Shown: positions 46,101 to 57,367 of the stretch, one piece after another
Layout: each line of letters begins with the position of its first letter
How positions within the stretch are numbered: position 1 is the first letter of the stretch
Assembly: GCF_000364225.2 (NCBI RefSeq)
Contig: NZ_AQFT02000001.1
Location: 5,204,001-5,268,000, forward strand
Direction of reading: 5' to 3'
Length of the DNA: 64,000 nt
Source of the DNA: Eubacterium plexicaudatum ASF492
GTDB taxonomy: Bacteria; Bacillota; Clostridia; Lachnospirales; Lachnospiraceae
The notes under the pieces: model-generated
The model's input: only the letters and a program-made list of their open reading frames with translations
Databases searched by the model: none
Told to the model about the DNA's origin: nothing
Made by a program: the position numbers and the translations under genes

Positions 46101-46820
46101 GGAGAACAGAAAGGCATTTTTGATAAAGCGCTGTTATATCTGGAAAAATATGACGACAGCAAAACGTATATCGTAGATACGGAACTGGAGAATATTGTGG
46201 ACGTAATTAGGGCGATTGTCAAGAAAGATAAGCCATTTGCAAATATACCAAAACTTCCGGAACTTTTGAAACAGTTTACAGAGGTTTATTCAAAAGTATT
46301 GGACGAACAGCTTGCACCTGTACTTGTATCTGTGGCAGAGTCCCAAAAGCGAGTGTTTGAGATATTGAACATAAAAGAATATAAGGAAAGTAAATTAAAT
46401 TCCTATCTTGATATGTTCTTTGAAATAAGGAATGGTGCGGAAAGTTGTACCAATGTATCTACACTAAGAGGCTATGCAGATCGAGCAGAGGCATTAAAAA
46501 TCCGTTTATTAAATGAAATGCATAAGATGGATCAAGAGATTGCGTTGAAAAAAGCAGAAAAAGTCAGAAAGAAACTTGAATCTGAGGCAAAAGAATCGGG
46601 TCGGTATGATACCAAATCTATAGAACAGCAGGTAAATAAAATTGCAGAAGAAAACGGGTATCAGTGTAGACAGGTAAAAAATATTCCATTTAAGAAAATG
46701 GCAAAAACTTCATCGTGGAGAATAGAATCTGTAGATGATCTGGATAGATATCTGGAAGAGCTAAGAACGAATCTGATATCGGAAATGGATGCGGAGACGA
46801 TTGTAAATATTGAATTTTAA
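43159..46820 (+). CDS. brxC: BrxC, large P-loop ATPase of BREX, frameshifted in the sequence given
   Basis: About 1220 residues over two frames, normal for BrxC. Walker A GFFGSGKSH (residues 70-78), Walker B VVFLIDEIGQYIG (about 260), long helical middle. The first frame ends at 45957 with the wrong tail MTGLSIRD; one more A in AAAA (45922-45925) gives KKDYDRVKYPGLKVIEEGIG and joins the second frame (45960-46820), which has a charged coiled region (ALKKAEKVRKKLESEAKESG) and ends IVNIEF. AAA+ protein essential for BREX methylation and defence. Start behind TAGGAGGGTACGGCAA. Confidence 0.9.
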
Positions 46821-47339
46821 GAGGTGTTGGTATGGATAAGACAGCCATAAAGAATTTCTCCATCTGGGCGAGAAACAAACTGATTGCAGACATTACATAT
46901 AAAGCAGGACTGTTAGGCATAACGGAAGAAAGTATTAAGGACGCTCTGCCCCAGTCTACACAGGATGCGGAATTTTATGATATTGGAACGAAAGAGCCAT
47001 ATGCCATTCATGGAGAAGAAATCAAGCAACGTAAGGAATTGGTGAGTGTAATTCGGAAAAAGGCATCCCAGTTAGAATATAAAGATGCATACCGGATTAT
47101 GATCGAAGAAGTGGCATATACATGGTTCAATCGACTTATTGCAATACGCTTTATGGAAGTCAATGATTACATGCCAGCACATATTCGGGTGCTTTCATCG
47201 GAAAGCGGTACAAAGTTGGAGCCGGATTTGGTTACAACTCCATTTGATGCGGAAATCGAGTTCACACAGCAAGAAACGGAACATATTTTACAGTTAAAAA
47301 ATGATAATCAGGTGGATGCACTCTTTCGTTTTCTGTTTA

Positions 47340-48807
47340 CACTACTTTACAACTTTATAAATGATGCCCCTGTTTCTGAACCAGCCGTTTTAAGGCATTT
47401 ATTAAAGCATTTGATTTTATGCTGGTTTCGACTTTTTCTACGAAAATGGCATAAAATACCTGCTGGCGAATTTGTTCACTTAACGCAAACCGAAACTCCT
47501 GCACGCTTTCTGTCTGATATTTATAAAACGCCTTGTCCTGGTATGGCAGCAGTTTCATTGCACAGTATGAAATGTTAATCAGATTGACCAGCATTTCAAT
47601 CCCTTTGCGGCTGCGGACCATGTAACTGCACAGTGACCAGAAAGTTTTCTGTTCGTAGTAACTAACCTCTATCGGCCATCGAAATGCATACAGCATCAGG
47701 GGAATAAACTGCATCCGGCTGCTCCCTGTCTGGTTTAGCGGGGATTTCTCCTGCCATGCGCAGAAGACCTGAAGCTGTTCCGGAAAAACTGTGCTGAAAA
47801 ACAAACGCCTGCTGCCTGCTGCTTTATCAGCGGATGTGACATATGCCAGGACTGTCCTTTTTCCAAAAATATTAGTAAGGACATGGCGCACGGCCATATA
47901 ATAATCACCGATTTTTTCATCAGACAGCGTAAAATCGTCCTGAATGGAAAGTTTTTTCCCATGCAGCGCAGGCCGCCCTCTTTTTCCAGTACGCTGCGGC
48001 GGCAGGTCATAAATGACAGAATCAGACCTTGCATTTCCGATAAGGTCAAGGTTCTCATATTCATCCACAATGGAAACAAGGTTCTTTTTTACATACCAGC
48101 TGTCACAAAGGATGATAACATTTTTTTTATTGCTGAATTCCGGCATCGCCTGACGGACCATGGATGCAGCAAGTTCCAGCTTTGACTCCTTTTTTTGCCA
48201 CATACGGTATCCAAGCGGAACAGAAAGGTAATGGATCCTGTTTTTATTCCACACCGGGACGCAGAGCATTACGCTTACGAAACAATGTCCGTTCAGATAG
48301 TTTGAGCCATTATGCGCTGCATGGTCAAAAAGTTTTGAAACATCTTCAAATTTTTTTCCAAACTTCGGGGCCATTGTGTCATCAATGCACAGAAAAACAG
48401 GCTGTGAAGAAAGTTTTTCCGGTATGAGTTTTAAAGCCATGCCAGCAGTAACATTCATAAATCTGGAATAATCGGCCTTTGCATAAGAGCAGGCATAGTA
48501 AAATGCATTCAGGGATTTTTTTGTAATCCCTGATAAAAAATGTCTGTAAAGGGACCGGATGGAAACTGCTGACTCCATGGCAAGTATAGATAACACCAGC
48601 AGAAAAAGGGTTTCAATAGTCGGTGCGGAAAAAGTTTTAAAATAAATATAAAAATAACGGTACAGTCTACCAATTAGATTATTTTCGTTGTATAATAAGT
48701 CTGACGTACAAGGTCACTCTCTTTCGTATAGTTTTGTATGCAAACTTATTATACATGAGAAAGTACCTTGTGCGTTATTTTATTTTTTAAAAAGTTGTAA
48801 AGTGGTG
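47340..48807 (-). mobile_element. IS4-like element, copy 2 (1468 bp), inside pglX
   Basis: Terminal repeats CACTACTTTACAACTTT and, inward from the right, CACCACTTTACAACTTT. Exact 9-bp duplication TTCTGTTTA at 47331-47339 and 48808-48816. The non-coding right end (48600-48800) contains a GTATAATAAGT/ACTTATTATAC inverted repeat shared with copy 1. Confidence 0.95.
47355..48596 (-). CDS. IS4-like DDE transposase (intact copy)
   Basis: 413 residues from the first ATG; the frame stays open upstream of it (to about 48710, reading APTIETLFLLVLSILAMES before the ATG), where copy 1 has an ATG at APT, so the true start is uncertain and may be non-ATG. Asp in FLCIDDTM, Asp in VIILCDSWYVKK, Glu in VSYYEQKTFWSL; C-terminal helical domain. 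T6 at 48085-48090 keeps the frame that is broken in copy 1. Antisense to pglX. Confidence 0.9.
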   Translation of the reverse strand: MLSILAMESAVSIRSLYRHFLSGITKKSLNAFYYACSYAKADYSRFMNVTAGMALKLIPEKLSSQPVFLCIDDTMAPKFGKKFEDVSKLFDHAAHNGSNYLNGHCFVSVMLCVPVWNKNRIHYLSVPLGYRMWQKKESKLELAASMVRQAMPEFSNKKNVIILCDSWYVKKNLVSIVDEYENLDLIGNARSDSVIYDLPPQRTGKRGRPALHGKKLSIQDDFTLSDEKIGDYYMAVRHVLTNIFGKRTVLAYVTSADKAAGSRRLFFSTVFPEQLQVFCAWQEKSPLNQTGSSRMQFIPLMLYAFRWPIEVSYYEQKTFWSLCSYMVRSRKGIEMLVNLINISYCAMKLLPYQDKAFYKYQTESVQEFRFALSEQIRQQVFYAIFVEKVETSIKSNALINALKRLVQKQGHHL

Positions 48808-51800
48808 TTCTGTTTATTAAACAGTGTAATGCGCTCAATGCTTATTTGCCGAAATTATTTGAAAAGACGTCTGATTATACGGAATTGCTTTTGAATGTGT
48901 CTGTAACTGACCGGGATGGAATCGTATATCATCTGACACATGACATTAAGGAAGTGGAATTCAGGATAAGAACAGAAACAGATGTGGAAAGAGTAGCGTC
49001 AGGAGAAATTACAGAAAACGAGTTGCCAAAGGGACAAGTAGAGATTATTGGTTGGTTATACCAATATTATAATATTGAACCTAAGTCAAAAGTTGATAAA
49101 GCGGTTAAGTCTGGTAAAAAAGTAAGGAAAGATGAGATACCAGCGAAGACACAGTTGTTTACACCAGATTGGATTGTTAAGTATATGGTTGAAAATAGTG
49201 TTGGCAAACTGTGGATAAATCATTTGGAAATAGATGTAAAGGACCACATAGACTCGGATAAGTCCATTAAATGGTTGAAAAATAAATGGGTATACTTTGT
49301 AGACGGAACGCAACAAGATGAAGTAGTAAAAAAGATTTAAAGGGTGTTATCGAATCTTATAAAAGCATAACACCGGATAACATCAAAGTAATTGATCCTT
49401 GTATGGGAAGTGGCCACATCTTAGTATATGCATTTGATGTTTTGATGCAAATATATGAATCGTGTGGCTATAGTAAGCGTGATGCAGCTAAGAGCATTAT
49501 TGAAAATAATATTTATGGATTAGATATTGATGACCGAGCATTTCAGTTAGCATATTTTTCTATAATGATGAAAGCAAGACAGTATAATAGGAGAATACTG
49601 ACGTTAGATATTGAATCTAATTTATGTTCTATACAGGAAAGTAATAATGTTGCATATGAAGAAGATATTGTAGAAGAATTATTAGATAAGAATAGTTGTA
49701 AAGTACTGAATTATTTGTGTACAAAATTTCGAGATGCAAAAGAATATGGTTCAACATTAAATGTTGATAGAATGGATTACGATGCATTCACAGAAGCGTG
49801 GATAAATGCAGAGAAAAGAATATATAGCAATGTAGTTTTGATGGGTTGGTATAGCGATATTAGAAATGATGTATTAGGTTTAGCAAAACAGGCAAGTATT
49901 TTATCTAAAGAATATGAAATAGTAGTTACAAATCCACCTTACATGGGCAACAGTATGATGAATGCTAATTTAAACAAATATCTTAGAAAAAATTATCCAT
50001 TAAGTAAAGGAGATCTGTTTGCTGTGTTTATTGAAGTATCAAATAGGTTGGTAAGAAAGAATTTTATGTCTTCTTTAATCACTATGCAATCATGGATGTT
50101 TTTATCTAGTTATGAAAAGCTGCGTGAAAAATTAGTGGATACGGACTTGATTACAATGTTACATCTGGGTACAAGAGCATTTGAAGAAATAAGTGGCGAT
50201 GTTGTACAAACTGTGGCATTTGTATTGAGAAAATCTCAGGTGAAAGGAAATGTTTCCGCTTGTGATAGACTTATTGAAATTGATAATGCACTTGATAAAG
50301 AAAAGATGTTCTTGTCAGGAAAAAAAAGATATTTTTCTTTAAAAGAAAACTTTGAAAGAATTCCGGCAAAGCCATATGCGTACTGGATTTCTGAAAATGT
50401 GCTCAAATCATTTGAAGGAAGAAATCTCAGTGAATTAGCTGAAATCGTATCAGGAATGACGACAGGAAATAACGATTTGTATTTACGTGAATGGACGGAA
50501 GTAAATATATCTAATATTGCATTTGGCTATACAAATGTGAATGATATTGATTTGGAAAAAACAAAATGGATACCATACAACAAAGGAGGAGAACAACGCA
50601 AGTGGTATGGTAATAACAAGTATGTGGTAAATTGGAGTCAGTCTGGAAATTTTAACAGAGCAAAAACTACAATGACATATTTGTATTTAAAACCATGTGT
50701 TACATGGTCAGATATTTCGGGAAATACTTTTGCTGGGAGATATTGTAAAGGTGGCTTTATGTTTGATGTTAAGGGTTCATGTGGATTTGGAAAAGCAGAT
50801 AATTTAATGTATCTAATAGCAATATTTAATTCAAAAATTATGCCAATTTATATAGAGGCTCTAAATCCAACTACTACTACTCAAGTGGGAGATTTAAAAA
50901 GGATACCATTAAGGCCAATAGGAAAACAAATAGAAGATGTATTGTTTCCTTTAGTGGAAAACAATATAGTAATTAGCAAGGAAGAGTGGGATAACTATGA
51001 GCGATCATGGGATTTTAGCATGCATCCGTTAGTAAAATATGGTGTTACGAACGGTTTGATATCAGAAGCAATGGACGAACTTAAGCAACATATCGATTCT
51101 ATGAGACAGAAAATGCGTAGTAATGAGGAAAAAGTAAATGAAATAATCATCAGTGAATATGGATTACAAGATGAGATTACAGCAGATGTAAGTATTGAGG
51201 ATATAACATTACGGCGTATAGATGAACGAAAGGAAATTTGTTCTTTGCTTTCATATGCAGTTGGTTGTATGTTTGGTAGATATTCTGTTGATAATCCAGG
51301 TATTGCTTATGCGGGAGGTGGATGGTCTAATGAAAAATATATCAGATTTATTCCTGATGAAGATAATATAATATTAATAACGGATGAAGATTATTTATCA
51401 GATGATATTGTTGCAAAATTATATACTTGGCTGGAAATTGTTTTCGGAACGGAACATTTTGAAGCGAATATTCAGTATATAGCGGAAACTTTAGGCAATA
51501 AAGGAGATACATATAAAACAGTGATTAGAAAATATTTCGTTAATGAGTTTGAAGATTTTCATATTAAGGGATACGAAAAACGTCCTATATACTGGCTATT
51601 TGATTCAGGCAAACAAAATGGCTTCAAAGCACTAATTTATATGCACAGATACAACGCAGATACCATCGGCAATCTACGTATCGATTACTTACATCGTATG
51701 GAACGTATTTATGAAAGTGAAATTAATCGTATGCAGGATACGATCGACAATAGTATTAATGCAAGAGAAGTTACATCTGCATCTAAACGCAAAGAAAAAT

Positions 51801-51991
51801 TGCAAAAACAGCTCAAAGAATGCAAAGAGTATGATGAAAAGATTGCTCATTTGGCATTATCCCGAATAGAAATTGATCTGGATGATGGTGTAAAGGTAAA
51901 TTATCAAAAAGTTCAGACTGCTAATGATGGAAAGAAATATCAGGTTCTGGCAAAGATATAAATATGTAAGAAATCGAAAAGAGGAATTGAT

Positions 51992-53220
51992 ATGGATGGG
52001 AAATTGCAGGAAGAATTAAATAAATTGATCGAAATAGGTAATGAAAAAAATGATTCGGACGTCAACAGTCACTCAATTACTTTATGATTTGAAAAAACTA
52101 CGCAAAGTGAATATGAAGAAACAATTGATTATCTGGAAAGTAAAGGTGTTGGGCTGGAAATTGATGATTCGGAGAGAAAACCGTTTTTAGATTCTAGTAA
52201 AATTGCGATTGGGCCAAAAACATTAAGCGTAGAAGCAGTCGTAAAAAAATAAAATATGAGGAAATCAATTTGGACACGGAGTTTCAAAGAAAAAGAAGCC
52301 TATGGAAGAATGATGTAAAAAGTCAGTTGATCGAATCGTTTATGGTACAATTACCCATTCCGCCTATGTATTTTGATGGAAAAAGAGAAGATTGCTGGTT
52401 GGTTATTGATGGCTTGCAGAGACTTTGTACACTAAAAGAATTTGTTTTAGACGGAAGCTTTGTCTTGTCAGAATTAGAGTATTTGACGGATTATAATGGA
52501 TGTTCATTTAATGATTTACCGAGAATTTATCAACGTAGAATTGAAGAGGCGCAGATTGCATTTTACCTTGTTTTGCCTGGTACACCGTCAGACGTGAAAT
52601 ATAGTTTGTTTAAACGAATCAATACACCGGGACTGAGATTGGAACCGCAGGAAATAAGACATGCTTTATATCAGGGAAATGCAACGAAATTTTTGCAGGA
52701 ATTAGCTGAAAGTGAGTTGTTTTGTAAGGCAACAGATGGCGATGTGCCATCAGAACGTATGCAGGATAGGGAAATGGTGCTGCGATATTTTGCGGTAAGG
52801 TACATCGGTGAGGAAACTTATAAAGATCATACATTGGATGGTTATCTATGTGAAGCTATGGAGTTTTTGAATCATCAGACAAGTGTTTTTTTAGAGTCAT
52901 TAAAATGTTTATTTTTAGATACTTTAGAATGTTGTTTCAGTATTTTTGGCAAACAGGCTTTTCGGAGGATTTCTAAGACAAAGCCATATAATAAGAAACC
53001 GATTAATTCTGCATTATTTGAGGCTTGGATGAATGGCATTTCGAGATTAACGGCTGAACAACGTCAATTGCTGATAGAAAAGAAGGAGATTTTGCGTGAG
53101 CGATATATAGAAGAACTGGATAAACGGAGTACATTTAATGCGGATATCGGTTCCGGAAAGTATCGTTCTTTTGTCAGGAGAAACAATACGATTAAGGAGA
53201 TGATAGAGGAGGTATTATAA
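51992..53220 (+). CDS. DUF262 (GmrS/BrxU-type) domain protein, 5' end damaged
   Basis: The likely start is ATG 51992 behind AAAAGAGGAATTGAT. It reads MDGKLQEELNKLIEIGNEKN to a TGA at 52085, continues in the same frame (FEKTTQSEYEETIDYLESKG), and A7 at 52243-52249 is one base short; after that IKYEEINLDTEFQRKRSLW to 53220 is clean. DUF262 motifs: FQRKRSLWKNDVKSQLIESF, IPPMYF, and IDGLQRLCTL (the usual DGQQR has Leu for Gln). DUF262 proteins bind or hydrolyse nucleotides in type IV restriction (GmrSD, BrxU) and other defence sets. Followed at once by an AAA ATPase. Confidence 0.8.
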
Positions 53221-53221
53221 C

Positions 53222-54025
53222 GTGATTAAAAAGTTAAAATTAAAAAATTTTAAATGTTTTTCTAATATAGAATTAGAATTGGGTAATGTTACTCTTTTAG
53301 CGGGAGCAAATGGCTGTGGAAAATCGTCATTGATTCATGCATTGTTATTATTGAGACAGTCAATAGAGCAGGGAAATCATTTAGGAAGTTTATGTTTATA
53401 TGGAAAATATATAGATTTAGGATTTGCTAAGGAAATCATTTATGAGAACGCGGATGAGAAGGAGCTTAGCATTGAAATTACGAACGAAAGTGAAGAGTAT
53501 TTAAAATTTGCGCCTCAATATGAAGCAGATAAATATATTTTGGAAGTAGAGAAAGCGGAATATAAAGATATCTTAAAAATAAATAAATTCAATCTATTTT
53601 CAACTTCATTTGAATATTTATCTGCAGAGAGAATCCCACCGCAAAATATTTTTTCTGCAATTAGTTTTGAGGAAGCATTGGGTAAAGAGGGACAGAATAC
53701 AATCAGTTTTTTAGAAAAATATGGATTGAAGATACAAGTGGATTCTAAACTTTGTGTTGAAGACACGAAACAGAGTTATTTACTTTATCAAGCCAATGCG
53801 TGGTTGGACATTTTGTTTAATGGATTTAAATTGAATATTTCTAAATTAGCGGAGGCAGATGCAGTGAGCCTGAGATATCAGGAGCAAGGGGAAAATCATG
53901 TTAGTATACCTCATAGGGCAATTAATGTTGGGTTTGGTATCACATATGTGCTTCCCATTTTAGTAGCTTTGTTGAAAGCAAAAAAAGATGATTTTATTAT
54001 CATTGAAAATCCGGAAGCTTGTTGA
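53222..54025 (+). pseudogene. AAA ATPase (DUF3696-like), truncated at Walker B
   Basis: GTG start 1 base after the DUF262 stop, so a coupled pair. RecF/SMC-type N-terminus (KLKLKNFKCFSNIELELGNV), Walker A GANGCGKS (residues 28-35), helix IHALLLLRQS, and near the end VLPILVALLKAKKDDFIIIE leading to ENPEA, where Walker B should continue AHLHP-like; instead a Cys codon and stop follow. Such proteins are normally about 370-400 residues, so 100 or more are missing. The next 67 bases before pglZ show no remainder. Probably inactive. Confidence 0.78.
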
Positions 54026-54092
54026 TAAAAGTTTCTATAATTAAAAGTATATAAATTGTTTCAGAAATAGGTAGTAACGATGAGGAAAAAAT

Positions 54093-56612
54093 ATGACAGA
54101 GCTTACTTTAAAACAAATTGCAGATAAGCTAAATACGGAATTTTCCGGTGATACCAGAACGCTTGTCTTTTGGTATGACGAGAAAGGTGAATTTGCAGAA
54201 GATATTGATAGGATGGAACTTACCAATGCAAAAGTGTATAAGCTGCAGCACGGAAATCAATTTTACACCAAGTATTTCCTGGAAAAGGTGGATATTGCCA
54301 TGAATTATCTGATATATGCGCCTTTTCCAAAACCTCCGGTATCTGAAAATCATCTTGAGGATACGATGCTTTATTCTAAAAGATTTTATGCTGATCGGGC
54401 ATCCCTTTTGTTGGTTGACTTGGGTATAGAGGAAAAGTATAAGCCTGTTATTGAAAAGCATATAAAATTCTTTGGAAATAAAGAGAGAACACAACGCTTT
54501 TACGATTTGGAGATAGAGAATTTCAATGAGGAAAATATCCTTATTGGTATTATGAGTGCAGTCTGTAAGATACGTACCTGTTCTTTTGATGAAGTGATCC
54601 AGGTACTGCTTACGGATGATACTTTAGAGGACAACAGGTTTATTGTAGATTTTGGCAAGTTTGATTTGCTAGAATCATTCTGGAATTATGTAGAGCAGCA
54701 GTTTGGTTTTTCATCTCCTGCACCAACTTTAGAAAAGTTGGTGATTTGCATGTTTGTGACGTATGCAGACAGACATATTGATACGGAGCTTCCAAAAAGA
54801 TGGAAAGAATTAGTTTCTTATAAATCCGGTAACATTATTGCGTTCATGGATCACATGATGAATAACGTGCTATGCAGAGATAGATATGATGAATTGTCAG
54901 CTTATGTGGCAGGTATACTTGATGCAGGAAATGTACTGTCAGCGTATGAGCCGGAAACGCTGGTTGAATGCGACTCCTTTGCAGAAATTGATATGATTCT
55001 GATACGCTGGATAAAAGAGAGATTGCTTGCGGAAGATTTGATTGCCAGACTGAATAATAAAAACCTGTGTGAAATCTGCGAGATGCGATCTAAGATGCAC
55101 TTTGGCAGAAATTACGTAAAGGCCTATCAGATGTTACGTAATGCGTATGTTATCATTGGTCAGGCAGGTTATGAACCGGTGGATGGCTTTAAGAAGCTGA
55201 TTGATCATTATGTGACAAGGGACTCTATAATAGATTGCAGCTACAGGCAGTTCTATACGGACTATGATGAATTAGAGGATACATTCGGTTTGGAGGAACT
55301 TTGTATACTTGTGGAAAATATTTATACAAATGAATATCTCGGAAAACTGCTACCTAAGTGGAATGCCGGATTGCAGGAACAGAATGCTCTTACGGTGATA
55401 CCATTACAGAGAGATTTTTTTAATAAATACGTGCGCTCTAATAAAGAACGTACGGCAGTAATTATTTCGGATGGTATGCGGTATGAGGTTGGGTGCGAGT
55501 TGTATAAGCGGATGCAGGACAACCCTAAATGTAAGGATTCCTTATCAATTAAGCCAATGCTTAGTGTACTTCCATCTTATACAAGGCTTGGTATGGAGGC
55601 GCTATTGCCGCATAAGACTCTGGAGCTTACGGATGATTTTAAAGAGCTTGTGGATGGTAAGTATGCAGTTGATACATCAACAAGACAGGTCGTTTTGCAG
55701 TCTTATGTACCTGACAGTCGTTGTGTAAAATACAGTGATATTAAAAGTCTTAAAGGTATGGAGCTTAGAGACGTCTTTACATCACAGCAGGTAGTTTATA
55801 TTTATCACGACCAGATTGATCATGCAGGAGAGAATACGGAGGATGAGGTGTTTAGGGCCTGTTCAAAAGCGGTAGATGAGATTTCAGAACTGATTCGGAG
55901 AATTTCAAACAGCGCAAATACTTACCGATTTATTGTGACATCCGATCACGGATTTATTTATAAAAGAAATCCGGTTCGGCAGAGCGATAAGATAAGTACG
56001 GCAGAAGAACCAGGCAAATTGAAAAAGCGCAGGTATATTGTTGCAAAAGAACCGGTAATAGATGACGGAGTATTAAATATTGGATTGGGATATATGCTGG
56101 GCAATGAGGACGATAAGATAATATCCTACTCGTGCAGCACAAGCGTATTTTCTGCAAAAGGGAATGCCGGACTTAACTATGTTCATGGCGGTTCATCCCC
56201 ACAGGAAATGTTAGTTCCTGTAATTGATATAAAGATGGATAAGGGTGCTGTGCAAACGCATACCGTTCAAATTATGCTCATAAGTCTGATACGGAAAATA
56301 ACGAATCTGGTTACTACACTTGACTTTATTCAGTCAGAACCAGTCAGTGATGTGGTAAAGGGTACGACATATAAGCTGTATTTTCTGTCGGAAGAGAATG
56401 AAAAGGTTTCCAACGAAAATATTTATGTGGCGGATAAGAGAGAAGAGGATGTCCGGAAAAGATTGTTCCGCATGCGTTTTACATTTAAGAACAAGAATTA
56501 TGATAAGAGCATAAAGTATTATCTGATAGCTTTTGACGAAGATAATGGTGTGGAAGTGCTCCGTCACGAAGTTATCATGGATGTGGCTTTTTCAAATGAT
56601 TTTGGAGTATAG
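54093..56612 (+). CDS. pglZ: PglZ (BrxZ), alkaline-phosphatase-superfamily BREX protein
   Basis: 839 residues, full length and unbroken. N-terminal VFWYDEKGEFAEDIDRMEL is typical of BREX-1 PglZ. Metal-site motifs of the phosphatase fold: AVIISDGMRYEVG (about residue 455), YHDQIDHAG (about 571), VTSDHGFIY (about 614), and YVHGGSSPQEMLVPVI (about 690). PglZ is a nuclease/phosphatase-type core component that works with PglX and BrxB. A brxL gene normally follows in type 1 systems; here only 83 bases separate the stop from a response regulator. Confidence 0.93.
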   Translation: MTELTLKQIADKLNTEFSGDTRTLVFWYDEKGEFAEDIDRMELTNAKVYKLQHGNQFYTKYFLEKVDIAMNYLIYAPFPKPPVSENHLEDTMLYSKRFYADRASLLLVDLGIEEKYKPVIEKHIKFFGNKERTQRFYDLEIENFNEENILIGIMSAVCKIRTCSFDEVIQVLLTDDTLEDNRFIVDFGKFDLLESFWNYVEQQFGFSSPAPTLEKLVICMFVTYADRHIDTELPKRWKELVSYKSGNIIAFMDHMMNNVLCRDRYDELSAYVAGILDAGNVLSAYEPETLVECDSFAEIDMILIRWIKERLLAEDLIARLNNKNLCEICEMRSKMHFGRNYVKAYQMLRNAYVIIGQAGYEPVDGFKKLIDHYVTRDSIIDCSYRQFYTDYDELEDTFGLEELCILVENIYTNEYLGKLLPKWNAGLQEQNALTVIPLQRDFFNKYVRSNKERTAVIISDGMRYEVGCELYKRMQDNPKCKDSLSIKPMLSVLPSYTRLGMEALLPHKTLELTDDFKELVDGKYAVDTSTRQVVLQSYVPDSRCVKYSDIKSLKGMELRDVFTSQQVVYIYHDQIDHAGENTEDEVFRACSKAVDEISELIRRISNSANTYRFIVTSDHGFIYKRNPVRQSDKISTAEEPGKLKKRRYIVAKEPVIDDGVLNIGLGYMLGNEDDKIISYSCSTSVFSAKGNAGLNYVHGGSSPQEMLVPVIDIKMDKGAVQTHTVQIMLISLIRKITNLVTTLDFIQSEPVSDVVKGTTYKLYFLSEENEKVSNENIYVADKREEDVRKRLFRMRFTFKNKNYDKSIKYYLIAFDEDNGVEVLRHEVIMDVAFSNDFGV

Positions 56613-56695
56613 AAAAGCGGTGACAGAAAGAGAAAATAAAAAATGAAACAGGCTTAGAGATAACGACAGGGTATGGTACAAAGGGAGATACGGCA

Positions 56696-57367
56696 GTGAT
56701 AGAAGTTTACTATATAGAAGATGATAAAAATATAGCAAATATTGTAAAAGATTATTTAAGCGAAAAAGGTTTTACTGTGTTCGTACTGCCATCAATAGCA
56801 GAAGCGAAATGTGCATTGGAAAGCCATACACCGGATCTTGTCTTGATGGACTGGAATATGCCTGATGGAAAGGGGGATACGCTTTGCCGATGGGTGAGGG
56901 GGAAATGGAACGAACTTCCGATTATTTTTCTGACTGTCAGAAATGATACGTGTGACATTGTTTCCGGGCTCGGTAATGGGGCGGATGACTATATTGTAAA
57001 ACCTTTTGAGCCGGAAGTATTACTTTCCCGCATGAGGGCTTTGCTCCGCAGAGCGGGGAACGTGTCGGAGCAGTATCTTTCCTGCGGCGCTGTTGCCATT
57101 GATAAGAGCAAAATGATGGTTTTGTATCAGGGAGTAGAAATAAGTGTCAGTTACACAGAATATCAGCTGTTATTGCTTTTAATGGAAAATAAAGGGAAAA
57201 CGGTTACAAGGGAACGGTTGTTAGAGCAGATATGGGACAGCAACGGAAATTATGTGAATGATAATACGCTGACAGTGACGATGAAACGACTGCGGGAAAA
57301 GCTTCATCAGCCATTGTGCCTGAAAACGATTCGAAGTTTTGGTTATCGTATGGAGGATGAAGCATGA
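56696..57367 (+). CDS. OmpR-family response regulator
   Basis: 223 residues. GTG start with GGGAGA 7 bases upstream. Receiver: IEDD acidic pair, phospho-Asp in PDLVLMDWNMPDG, Thr in FLTVRND, Lys in VKPFEPE. DNA-binding winged helix: VSYTEYQLLLLLMENKG, LTVTMKRLREKL, RSFGYRM. Heads the operon RR-HK-ABC-FtsX; the stop overlaps the kinase start. BceR/VanR-like layout. Confidence 0.92.
   Translation: MIEVYYIEDDKNIANIVKDYLSEKGFTVFVLPSIAEAKCALESHTPDLVLMDWNMPDGKGDTLCRWVRGKWNELPIIFLTVRNDTCDIVSGLGNGADDYIVKPFEPEVLLSRMRALLRRAGNVSEQYLSCGAVAIDKSKMMVLYQGVEISVSYTEYQLLLLLMENKGKTVTRERLLEQIWDSNGNYVNDNTLTVTMKRLREKLHQPLCLKTIRSFGYRMEDEA

Larger units (their letters stand above)
46832..51961 (+). pseudogene. pglX: PglX (BrxX) adenine methyltransferase, split by an IS4-like element
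   Basis: 5' part 46832-47339 (MDKTAIKNFSIWARNKLIAD to VDALFRFLF), then IS 47340-48807, then the frame resumes IKQCNALNAYLPKLFEKTSD exactly in phase once the 9-bp duplication is removed. A6 at 49328-49333 is one base short before the methyltransferase domain: motif I DPCMGSGHIL, motif IV VVTNPPYMGNS. Target-recognition and C-terminal parts follow to 51961. About 1200 residues when repaired. PglX marks host DNA (N6-adenine) and specifies BREX targets; with the IS in place neither should work. Confidence 0.92.

Noticed and set aside
25712..52087. UGA recoding to a sense codon
   Set aside because: Only two genes show it, the BREX, IS and transporter genes use TGA as a normal stop, and no suppressor tRNA was seen.
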